Below, piece after piece: positions 1-5,000 of a stretch of DNA of 5,000 bases. Each line of letters begins with the position of its first letter. Within the stretch, counting starts at the first letter, position 1. The notes under the pieces are model-generated. The model saw nothing but the letters and a program-made list of their open reading frames with translations, made no database searches and was not told the DNA's origin. The stretch is from Pseudobdellovibrionaceae bacterium (lineage in GTDB: Bacteria > Bdellovibrionota > Bdellovibrionia > Bdellovibrionales > UBA1609), in contig JAPORL010000073.1 of NCBI GenBank assembly GCA_026712605.1, positions 1 through 5,000 on the forward strand, written 5' to 3'. Both the position numbers and the translations under genes were made by a program.

Positions 1-56
1 GACATTTAACCGATATTTTTTAGCACATACTGTTGCACTGAGTTCTTGAATTCAAG

Positions 57-101
57 GTTCAAATCCGAACTCGTTTTGAACTTTGTATCTCACAAGCTTT
101 T
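57..101 (+). repeat. Interspersed repeat, copy A (downstream of bamA)
   Basis: This 45-base unit runs from gttcaaatccgaactcg to cacaagctttt. It matches the reverse complement of 2894-2938 at 42 of 45 positions, and similarity stops sharply at both ends. A gagttcttga block just upstream (40-49) also recurs in copy C. The 5' end looks like a tRNA T-loop (ggttcaaatcc), but the flanks do not pair as a T-stem. It could be part of a REP/BIME-like family or a decayed small mobile unit; the window alone cannot decide. Confidence 0.8.
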
Positions 102-135
102 AATCAAGAAATTGAAATAGAAATAAATATGCCTC

Positions 136-178
136 AAAAACTTAGAAAATTAAATAGATAATTCTCACCATTTTCTAA
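136..178 (-). terminator. Possible intrinsic terminator after bamA
   Basis: On the minus strand, 26 bases past the bamA stop, TTAGAAAAT (170-178) pairs perfectly over 9 bases with ATTTTCTAA (142-150). GTTTTT follows (136-141). The stem has one G-C pair and a 19-base loop, so it is weak by E. coli standards, although position and T-run fit a terminator in an AT-rich genome. Confidence 0.35.
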
Positions 179-203
179 TCTGTCTATTATTTTTTAATAG
201 GTT

Positions 204-2756
204 TTATAATGAAGAGCCCATACTAAAATGAAACTCCCATGTTTTCTCTTGAAACTCTTTCCTAGGCTTATAAGGTAAAGCCCAATCTAAACTAATAGGT
301 CCGAAAGGAGATCGCCATCTGACTCCAAAACCTATATTAGCCCTTAATTGATCTTGTAAATCAAAAGATAGTCTATCATTAGATTCGCCTAAGTCAAAAA
401 ACATAGCTCCTCTTAAGCCTGCTTTTTCTACAATAGGAACTTCTAATTCTAAACTATACAAAAACTTCTGCTCTCCTCCATAAGGTCTTAGCGCAAAAGT
501 ATCTGGATTAATTTTATCTTCTGAAATTTCATTAAATTTTAAAGCATACTCATAAGCCTCTTGAGATCTGGCTTTAGGACCTTGAGAGCGAACAGAAAAG
601 CCCCTTAAATCATAAGGGCCACCTAATAAAAACAATTCTGTAAAAGGAACCTTTTTATTCTTGTCATTGGAAAAAACAGCTCCTGTGTTTAATCTATTTT
701 TTACAACCAACTTCCATAAAGGCTTATAATAATGACGAAGCTCTCCTTGTATTTTTGTCCATTCAAAAAGTCCCCCTAATCCAGAATACTCTATAGAAAA
801 TCTCGTAAAAAAACCACTTGAAGGATAATATCGATCATTTCTTTTATCATATTCCCATATTGCAGATATAGAACTGTTTAAACCACTATTTCCTTCTAAA
901 TCATATATGTCACTAAATCTCATATTAACTAAGTCTGACTTTTGTACTAAATTATTTTCAAAAGGCGTTTTAAATACAGTCTCTTCAGTCTCAAGGGCTG
1001 GATCTTTATCCTCTTCTCCAGAGCCAAATAAAAAATCAAACACAGTGGAAAAAACGGGCAAATCTCTTAAATAATAAATCCTTTTATTAGATAGCTTAAG
1101 ATCATTGAATTTGTATTTCAAAAATAAAGTAGAAAAATTTGTCAAATGACGACCTACAGAAAAAGAAAATCCTGTATCTTTACGAAAATAAGTCAAATAA
1201 TCGTTAGAAAAAGCTGAAAAAAGTGAAGAATTGCCAGAACCTGTAAAACTATCCTGACCGGTATTAAAAAGATCTATTCCAAAGTTCCAATTACTATCTA
1301 AAAAATAAGGGTTTTTATAACTAAAAATAAAATTCTCTTGGTATTTACTAAGAGTTACATTTAAAGCAATGCTTTGATCTAGACCTAAAAAATTTTGTTT
1401 TTTTATTCCTGCTTGGATAAACAAGCGTGTCTGACTATTATAGCCTCCCGCTAAAGAAGCTTCTCCTGTATTTTCTCGCTCTGTGATTTCAGTTAAAAGA
1501 TCAAGTTGTCCGGGAGAATAAATCTGGCTTTGAATATCTACCTTTTCTAAATAAGGCAGTTGTTGAAGTAGCTGACGAGTCAAATCCACTTTACTTTGAT
1601 TAAAAAGGTCCCCTTCTACAATCTGAAATCTTTTGAAAATCACTTTATCTCTAGTATCACTATTTCCTTTAATGTGAGTTCGTCTTATTTTATAGGTCAA
1701 GCCTTTATCTACCTTAAAGGAAACATTAATTTTATCCTCTTCCAGTTGATCGGGAAAAAAAAGAGGTTGAACTTCTACAAAAGCATAACCTTTATTTTTG
1801 TATAATAAAGCAATCATTTGCATATCTTCTTGTAAAGCGCTTAAAGAAAAGTAATCTTTTTTTTCTAATTTAAAACGATTTTTAAGCTCCGAAGCAGAAA
1901 CAACATCATCTCCTTCAAAAAACTGTTTTCCCATTTTAAAACGCAAACCTTCAGAGATAGAAAAAGTAACAGACAAAAATCTTTTATCAGAGCTAATACT
2001 AATTTCAGGGTCTTGTACTTGTACATTTAAATAACCTTTATCGCGATAATAATATTGAATAGCCTGTAAATCTCTATCTATATTTTTAGATTGATACACT
2101 CCACTAGAACCTAAAAAACTCAAAATATTCTTCTCTTTAGTTAATAAAAAAGACTTAAGAGTGTGAGATGAGATATTTCTGTTTCCTATAAAGTTAATTT
2201 TTTGTACTAAAAGTTTGGAGCGCTCTTTAATTTCAATAATTAAAGTATGACTTGGCTTATTAGTATCTTTTTTGAAAATATAAGATAGCTCAGCTAAATA
2301 ATAAGCTTTCTCTTTGTACTTTTCTGTTATAACTGAAAGACTTTTTTTTAAATTATCATAATTTAAAAAGCTATACTCATTGATAAAAGATAACTTTTTC
2401 AACTCTTCTAAAGTAATACTTTTATTGCCTTTAAACTGAATTTCAGAAATAAAAATACGCTCTTTGAAATCATACAACAAATGAAGACGGTTTTTTTTAT
2501 CGTAAGAGCTATAAACCTTAATATCGTCAAAAAAACCTAAAGAAAAAAGTTTCTTTACATCCTTTTGTACTTTTTTTGAGCTGTAAACAGATCCTTTATT
2601 TAATTGAATATGAGATTTTATAATAGAAGTCTCAACAAGACGATTGCCTTTGATAGATACTTTATATACAGTAGCAGAATAAGAAATAGATGTATAAAAC
2701 AAAGTAAAGAAGATAATAATATATTGTGTCATAATTTTAATTTCTGTCTCTATCAT
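204..2756 (-). CDS. bamA: BamA, outer-membrane protein assembly factor (Omp85 family)
   Basis: BamA is the central subunit of the BAM complex, which inserts beta-barrel proteins into the outer membrane. The 850-residue product fits the family (usually about 760-900). A hydrophobic signal segment ends near SYSA (residues 25-28). Five POTRA repeats follow, at about 29-100, 101-178, 182-270, 271-352 and 353-427; several carry the typical 'I..GN' turn (KGN 36-38, KGN 109-111, GN 191-192, KGN 363-365). The D15/Omp85 barrel runs from about 428 to 850. It contains the loop-6 motif LRGF (717-720, the VRGF equivalent) and ends in an aromatic beta-signal-like strand (WEFHFSMGSSL). Two in-frame starts are possible: the first ATG (2754-2756), with a weak GGAT about 7 bases upstream, and ATG at codon 9 (2730-2732), which gives a more usual signal-peptide length. 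Neither gives a positively charged n-region. The gene lies 304 bases downstream of lolD and is flanked by inverted copies of a short repeat. Identity is very secure; the exact start is not. Confidence 0.96.
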   Translation of the reverse strand: MIETEIKIMTQYIIIFFTLFYTSISYSATVYKVSIKGNRLVETSIIKSHIQLNKGSVYSSKKVQKDVKKLFSLGFFDDIKVYSSYDKKNRLHLLYDFKERIFISEIQFKGNKSITLEELKKLSFINEYSFLNYDNLKKSLSVITEKYKEKAYYLAELSYIFKKDTNKPSHTLIIEIKERSKLLVQKINFIGNRNISSHTLKSFLLTKEKNILSFLGSSGVYQSKNIDRDLQAIQYYYRDKGYLNVQVQDPEISISSDKRFLSVTFSISEGLRFKMGKQFFEGDDVVSASELKNRFKLEKKDYFSLSALQEDMQMIALLYKNKGYAFVEVQPLFFPDQLEEDKINVSFKVDKGLTYKIRRTHIKGNSDTRDKVIFKRFQIVEGDLFNQSKVDLTRQLLQQLPYLEKVDIQSQIYSPGQLDLLTEITERENTGEASLAGGYNSQTRLFIQAGIKKQNFLGLDQSIALNVTLSKYQENFIFSYKNPYFLDSNWNFGIDLFNTGQDSFTGSGNSSLFSAFSNDYLTYFRKDTGFSFSVGRHLTNFSTLFLKYKFNDLKLSNKRIYYLRDLPVFSTVFDFLFGSGEEDKDPALETEETVFKTPFENNLVQKSDLVNMRFSDIYDLEGNSGLNSSISAIWEYDKRNDRYYPSSGFFTRFSIEYSGLGGLFEWTKIQGELRHYYKPLWKLVVKNRLNTGAVFSNDKNKKVPFTELFLLGGPYDLRGFSVRSQGPKARSQEAYEYALKFNEISEDKINPDTFALRPYGGEQKFLYSLELEVPIVEKAGLRGAMFFDLGESNDRLSFDLQDQLRANIGFGVRWRSPFGPISLDWALPYKPRKEFQEKTWEFHFSMGSSL

Positions 2757-2863
2757 TTTAATCCAATTTTGTTAAACTAATTTTTAAAAAATGGAAATAA
2801 AATTTAAAGCTTTAAAATAAAAAAATAACAACCTTATTGCAAGCTTTTAGTCGCTATTGGTTT

Positions 2864-2901
2864 AAATCTGGAACTCATTTTGAAATTTGTGTGAAAAGCT
2901 T
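2864..2901 (+). repeat. Interspersed repeat, copy D (diverged)
   Basis: This copy, in the same orientation as copy A, reads aaatctggaactcatttt then gaaatttgtgtgaaaagctt. It keeps the core gaactc-rttttgaa-tttgt-aagctt order with scattered changes. Its first 27 bases can pair with 2909-2934 (about 21 of 26 positions matching, one bulge) across an 18-base loop, so copies D and B together form a large imperfect hairpin. Confidence 0.65.
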
Positions 2902-2938
2902 GTAAGATACAAAGCTTAAAACGAGTTCGGATTTGAAC
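2894..2938 (-). repeat. Interspersed repeat, copy B (inverted partner of copy A)
   Basis: Read on the minus strand, this segment equals copy A (57-101) over 45 bases with three mismatches: two in the 'gaac/aagc' block and one in 'tctcac/tcttac'. It overlaps the end of copy D and abuts the GC-richer hairpin. Copies A and B form an inverted pair on either side of bamA, about 2.8 kb apart. Confidence 0.8.
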
Positions 2939-2964
2939 ACACAGCGACCATAGGTCGCTTTGTG
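2938..2964. other. GC-richer hairpin in the lolD-bamA gap
   Basis: The arms agcgacc (2943-2949) and ggtcgct (2953-2959) pair perfectly around a three-base loop. After one C/T mismatch, caca/tgtg adds four more pairs. This is the most stable simple hairpin in the non-coding DNA here and stands out from its AT-rich surroundings. No T-run follows on either strand, so it is not a classical intrinsic terminator. It could be part of the repeat element, an mRNA-stabilising structure after lolD, or a leader structure for bamA. Confidence 0.6.
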
Positions 2965-2978
2965 GCAAAAGCCTGTCC

Positions 2979-3010
2979 GAGTTCTTGAGATTTGTATCTT
3001 ATAAGCTTTT
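2979..3010 (+). repeat. Interspersed repeat, copy C (internally shortened)
   Basis: This copy has the block gagttcttga (also at 40-49) joined directly to gatttgtatcttataagctttt, which resembles 80-101. Relative to 40-101 it lacks about 30 central bases, as if the inner module (tcaaggttcaaatccgaact and its neighbours) had been deleted or never gained. This points to a modular repeat family. Confidence 0.6.
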
Positions 3011-3060
3011 ATTATATAAAACTTAAAATCTCAAAAAATAACTTTTATCACAACGCGAGC

Positions 3061-3744
3061 TTAGACACTTTCACTTAGACAGCCATCTTCTAGCTTAACA
3101 ATTCTAGAAAAAGCGCCAGCAAAAAAACTATCATGACTGACTGTCAACAAAGTTAAATTAAAGCGTTTTTGTAGATCTAAAAATAAATCTCTGATAATTA
3201 TTCCATTTTTTCTATCTAAATTTCCTACTGGCTCATCTGCTAAAAGGATTTCTGGCTCATTCATCAAAGCCCTTGCAACAGCTACTCTTTGTGACTCCCC
3301 TCCACTCAATTGAGAGGGATAATGATTAGTTCTTTCTTTTAGACCCAAAGTATCTGCTAAAAAATGAGCCCGTTCCAAAAGCTTTTTTTTAGATTTTTTT
3401 GCAACATAAGCTGGGAGACTTATATTTTCTAGTACCGTAAACTCCTTAAGCAAATAATGAGATTGAAAAACAAAACCAATTTTATCTCTTCTAAAAAAAG
3501 CTTTTTGATCTTCTGTCCAATTACTGATATCCCTACCATAATATAAAATCTCTCCTGAACTCGGTTGATCTAAAGCGCCCATAAGATTCAATAAAGTGCT
3601 TTTACCACTTCCTGAAGGTCCCATAATACAAATAGCCGATCCTCTAGAAACTGTAAAATTCAAGCCTTTCAAAATATGAAGAGTTTGAGACTCCATAGAA
3701 TAATTTTTTACTAATTTCTTTATTTGATAGATAACTTCAGACAC
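3061..3744 (-). CDS. lolD: LolD-type ABC transporter ATP-binding protein
   Basis: This is the ATPase of a LolCDE-type inner-membrane transporter, which uses ATP to pass outer-membrane lipoproteins to the carrier LolA. All nucleotide-binding motifs are present in the 227 residues: Walker A GPSGSGKST (42-50), Q-loop Q94, signature LSGGE (146-150), Walker B ILLADE (166-171), D-loop NLD (175-177) and H-loop H204. The form DEPVGNLD matches the LolD/MacB/FtsE group (usually DEPTGNLD), and the length is typical of LolD. The start is GTG at 3742-3744. It is preceded by AAAGAG with a 7-base spacer and puts the first beta strand (VIYQIKKLVKNY) in register with relatives; the next ATG, at codon 17, would remove that strand. 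The permease partner LolC/LolE is not next door: cutA lies upstream. The ATPase family assignment is certain. The choice of LolD over another MacB-type ATPase rests partly on bamA being the next gene downstream. Confidence 0.88.
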   Translation of the reverse strand: MSEVIYQIKKLVKNYSMESQTLHILKGLNFTVSRGSAICIMGPSGSGKSTLLNLMGALDQPSSGEILYYGRDISNWTEDQKAFFRRDKIGFVFQSHYLLKEFTVLENISLPAYVAKKSKKKLLERAHFLADTLGLKERTNHYPSQLSGGESQRVAVARALMNEPEILLADEPVGNLDRKNGIIIRDLFLDLQKRFNLTLLTVSHDSFFAGAFSRIVKLEDGCLSESV

Positions 3745-3751
3745 GACAAAA

Positions 3752-3757
3752 CTCTTT
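3752..3757 (-). promoter_or_regulatory. Ribosome binding site deciding the GTG start of lolD
   Basis: AAAGAG lies 7 bases before GTG (3742-3744) on the minus strand. It differs from the ideal AAGGAG by one base and is the clearest Shine-Dalgarno-like site of the genes here. It supports GTG over the internal ATG at codon 17. Confidence 0.55.
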
Positions 3758-3836
3758 ACTAATAAAATAAACTTTATTTATTTTTTACACTAAAAGATAG
3801 TTAAAAAAATAAAATACAAAACCATTAATAAGATAT

Positions 3837-4169
3837 TTAATCTTTTTGTGAAATAGAGCTATCAATCCAATTTAAAAAAGGAGGATAAGCAGAATTAAAA
3901 GACAGAGCGCATAGACCTGGGCATTCATAAGGATGTTTTTTAATAAGCTCTTCTGACATTTTTTGATAAATACTTTTTTTTGTTTTTAAAACTAAAGCTA
4001 GCTCTTCACTTTTTTGAATGGTTCCCTTCCATTTGTATAAAGATTGTATTTTTGGAAAAATATTAGCGCATGCTATTAAATTTGAGGATAAAAGATGATG
4101 ACTAATATCTGTGGCTATTTCCTCATTAGGAACCATACAATAAACAAATAAAAAATCTTCTGATTTCAT
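3837..4169 (-). CDS. cutA: CutA1-family divalent-cation tolerance protein
   Basis: CutA is a small, very stable trimeric protein with a ferredoxin-like fold. It is linked to copper and other divalent-cation tolerance in E. coli, although its biochemical role is still unclear. The 110 residues cover the whole domain. Family marks are LIACANI (31-37), SLYKWKGTI followed by a conserved Glu pair (43-56), KT (62-63), HPYECP (79-84) and a closing FLNWI (98-102). Extra cysteines at 11, 34, 83 and 87 could help bind metal, but this is inference. The ATG at 4167-4169 gives the expected short lead into the first strand. The upstream sequence has no clear Shine-Dalgarno site (only GCCAGA) and lies in the arm of a hairpin. 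The gene starts 19 bases after the thioredoxin-like gene ends, so the two are probably co-transcribed. No signal peptide is seen, so a cytoplasmic product is expected. Confidence 0.95.
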   Translation of the reverse strand: MKSEDFLFVYCMVPNEEIATDISHHLLSSNLIACANIFPKIQSLYKWKGTIQKSEELALVLKTKKSIYQKMSEELIKKHPYECPGLCALSFNSAYPPFLNWIDSSISQKD

Positions 4170-4175
4170 ATTTCT

Positions 4176-4195
4176 GGCTTAAAAAACTTTAAGCC
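4176..4195 (-). promoter_or_regulatory. Hairpin spanning the thiol-gene stop and cutA leader
   Basis: On the minus strand GGCTTAAA pairs perfectly with TTTAAGCC around a four-base loop (8-base stem). It contains the TAA stop of the thioredoxin-like gene and ends 6 bases before the cutA ATG, covering the position where a ribosome binding site should be. It may couple translation of the two genes, or limit cutA translation unless ribosomes open it. No T-run follows, so it is not a terminator. Confidence 0.45.
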
Positions 4196-4620
4196 GAATT
4201 TTCGCAAAATTGAGAATCTTTCTTTAAAAATTCTAAAATTTTAGCTTTCCCATAAACAATTTTATTATCTTTTGATCTTAAAGCAGGCGCTCCCCCAAGT
4301 TTATAATTTTGAGAAAATTCATTAGGTGATCCTGAAAAAATTTCATAGTCTGTTTTAAAATTATTGAGTTTATCAATCATTTTAGATTGGCTAGATCCTG
4401 TAATAAAAAAACCTACTTTTAAAGATTGAGGTTTTTTCCCTTCACAAAAAGTGTTTAAAGATTTTAATACCTCATCACAAGAATGACAAGCTTGAGCCAC
4501 TAAAATCCAATGTTTCTCCCCTATTTTAGGTTCAGCCTCTTTATTTGTTTTTAAATTATAAACGGCATTTGAAGAAAAAGATAGAAACAAAAAAACAAAG
4601 GGAAATATAAATTTATACAT
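4189..4620 (-). CDS. Exported thioredoxin-fold protein with CxxC motif
   Basis: This is probably a periplasmic thiol-disulfide protein; its substrate is unknown. The 143-residue product starts with a signal peptide: one Lys at position 3, a hydrophobic Phe/Leu-rich stretch (4-15), and a likely cleavage site after SNA (17-19). The mature part fits a minimal thioredoxin fold. There is a strand WILVAQ (38-43), the active-site pair C45-H-S-C48 at the start of a helix, a strand VGFFITG (69-75), and GGAPAL (109-114), where P112 sits at the cis-proline position. C59 and C139 are extra cysteines and could form a second disulfide. CHSC differs from the CGPC of thioredoxin and the CPHC of DsbA, so redox direction cannot be inferred. 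The ATG at 4618-4620 has no clear Shine-Dalgarno sequence. The gene lies 97 bases after scpB, probably under its own promoter, and 19 bases before cutA. I do not recognise a named gene; fold and export are well supported. Confidence 0.8.
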   Translation of the reverse strand: MYKFIFPFVFLFLSFSSNAVYNLKTNKEAEPKIGEKHWILVAQACHSCDEVLKSLNTFCEGKKPQSLKVGFFITGSSQSKMIDKLNNFKTDYEIFSGSPNEFSQNYKLGGAPALRSKDNKIVYGKAKILEFLKKDSQFCENSA

Positions 4621-4631
4621 ATAAAAAATAA

Positions 4632-4658
4632 TTTATAACAATAAAATCTAAAAAACAA
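4632..4658 (-). promoter_or_regulatory. Possible promoter of the thioredoxin-like gene and cutA
   Basis: On the minus strand TTGTTT (4653-4658) and TATAAA (4632-4637) are 15 bases apart, in the 101-base gap region after scpB. Spacing is short and the background is very AT-rich, so chance matches are likely. Only about 11 bases separate the -10-like box from the ATG, which would give a nearly leaderless transcript. Confidence 0.18.
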
Positions 4659-4716
4659 GGGTAAAAATAAAATTTTTTTTAATTTATCTTTAATTTTGGA
4701 AATTTATGTATCTAAT

Positions 4717-4734
4717 GCCTTTTATTTAAAAGGC
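4717..4734 (-). other. Small hairpin at the scpB stop codon
   Basis: GCCTTTT and AAAAGGC form a perfect 7-base stem with a four-base loop; the scpB TAA lies within it. No T-run follows at once on the minus strand, so it is at best a weak terminator or a 3'-end stabiliser for the scpB mRNA. Confidence 0.3.
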
Positions 4735-5000
4735 CTAGTTGTTTCTATTTTTGATTTTTCTTCTGTTTTTTCTGGTTTTTTCTCTTCATTTAAAAATTCT
4801 ACACTAGAAGGCAGACTTTTTAAAACATCTTTGATTCGCTTATTTTCTTTTTCATCTTTTTCATAATTGATATCACTCCCCTTTTTAGAGAGTAAAGTCT
4901 CAGAAACGGATTCTAATGTTTCTCTTTCCTCCGTTTTTATATCTGAAAAAAGCTCTTTTATTTCATCTTGAGAAGGTAAGTCCTTTAAATTATCTAAACC
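4722..5000 (-). CDS. scpB: ScpB, SMC-associated segregation protein, C-terminal part only
   Basis: ScpB works as a dimer with ScpA and SMC in the condensin-like complex that compacts and separates bacterial chromosomes. The open frame enters from the window edge at position 5000 and ends at TAA (4722-4724), giving 92 residues. The first residues, GLDNLKDLPSQDEIKEL, match the well-known end of the second winged-helix domain of ScpB (typically GL..L.DLP...E). The N-terminal winged helix and most of the second lie outside the window. About 75 residues follow the conserved motif. They are rich in Lys, Glu and Ser, low in complexity and predicted to be disordered, whereas many ScpB proteins stop soon after this motif. 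A second LKSLPS (60-65) echoes LKDLPS (5-10). The assignment rests on one short but characteristic motif. Confidence 0.72.
   Translation of the reverse strand, partial: GLDNLKDLPSQDEIKELFSDIKTEERETLESVSETLLSKKGSDINYEKDEKENKRIKDVLKSLPSSVEFLNEEKKPEKTEEKSKIETTRPFK

Larger units (their letters stand above)
2757..3060. other. 304-base non-coding gap between lolD and bamA, filled with repeats
   Basis: No credible open frame was found on either strand. From the bamA side it holds an AT-only stretch (2757-2835) containing a perfect 14-base palindrome (2803-2816, centred on AGCT). A fragment resembling the repeat end (caagctttta, 2840-2849) follows. Next come repeat copies in +, - and + orientation (2864-3010), with a GC-richer hairpin (2938-2964) between the second and third. 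A plain AT-rich segment leads to the lolD stop. The bamA promoter and 5' leader must lie here if bamA is not read through from lolD, but I cannot point to a clear -35/-10 pair. Confidence 0.8.

Noticed and set aside
2..49. Short plus-strand open frame at the window start as the end of a gene
   Set aside because: Only 15 codons are visible, they run into the repeat block, and no family motif is recognisable.
51..72. tRNA-like T-loop sequence (ggttcaaatcc)
   Set aside because: The bases next to the loop do not form a 5-base T-stem and no anticodon arm, acceptor stem or CCA end is seen nearby; the string belongs to the repeat.
1596..1805. Plus-strand 69-codon open frame inside bamA
   Set aside because: It lies antisense to the POTRA-coding part of bamA, has low-complexity AT-rich composition, no recognisable motif and no clear ribosome site; it is a shadow frame.
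2803..2816. Perfect 14-base palindrome upstream of bamA as an operator
   Set aside because: It is made almost only of A and T around AGCT in very AT-rich DNA, no second site or known regulator consensus matches, so chance is a good explanation.
57..3010. CRISPR array
   Set aside because: Copies are few, mixed in orientation, unequal in length and not regularly spaced, and no cas gene is present.
3764..3784. AT-only hairpin in the cutA-lolD gap as a terminator of cutA
   Set aside because: The 8-base stem has no G-C pair, so it would be unstable, and no clear T-run follows it on the minus strand.

Overview
This is an AT-rich window (roughly 30% GC by eye) from a Gram-negative bacterium. It carries genes for outer-membrane assembly (bamA), lipoprotein export (lolD), a periplasmic thiol protein, CutA and the chromosome-segregation factor ScpB. 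All five genes are on the minus strand, so transcription runs from position 5000 towards 1 in the order scpB (tail only), thioredoxin-like gene, cutA, lolD, bamA. The lolD-bamA neighbourhood and the barrel half of BamA (LRGF motif, then a long loop ending in PYGGEQ and a LEVPIVEKAG-like strand) resemble Bdellovibrionota and former deltaproteobacterial relatives. That placement is an inference from remembered family sequences, not a search result.

Layout. 1-203 lies downstream of bamA. It has no convincing gene, one copy of an interspersed repeat (57-101) and a weak terminator-like hairpin (136-178). 204-2756 is a complete bamA with five POTRA domains and a barrel. 2757-3060 is a 304-base non-coding gap with three more, partly inverted, copies of the same repeat and a comparatively GC-rich hairpin. 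3061-3744 is lolD, which starts with GTG. 3837-4169 is cutA. 4189-4620 encodes an exported CxxC thioredoxin-fold protein. 4722-5000 is the C-terminal end of scpB, with a long charged tail.

How the genes fit together. LolD powers release of outer-membrane lipoproteins from the inner membrane, and these include BamA's partner lipoproteins. BamA then folds beta-barrels into the outer membrane, so lolD and bamA serve one envelope-building route. The thiol protein and CutA genes are only 19 bases apart and are probably co-transcribed. The 304-base repeat-filled gap suggests that bamA may not simply be read through from lolD.

The core genes are ordinary housekeeping genes. The most unusual content is the modular repeat family that flanks bamA, including a near-identical 45-base inverted pair. 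I see no mobile-element gene, CRISPR array, RNA gene or defence system.
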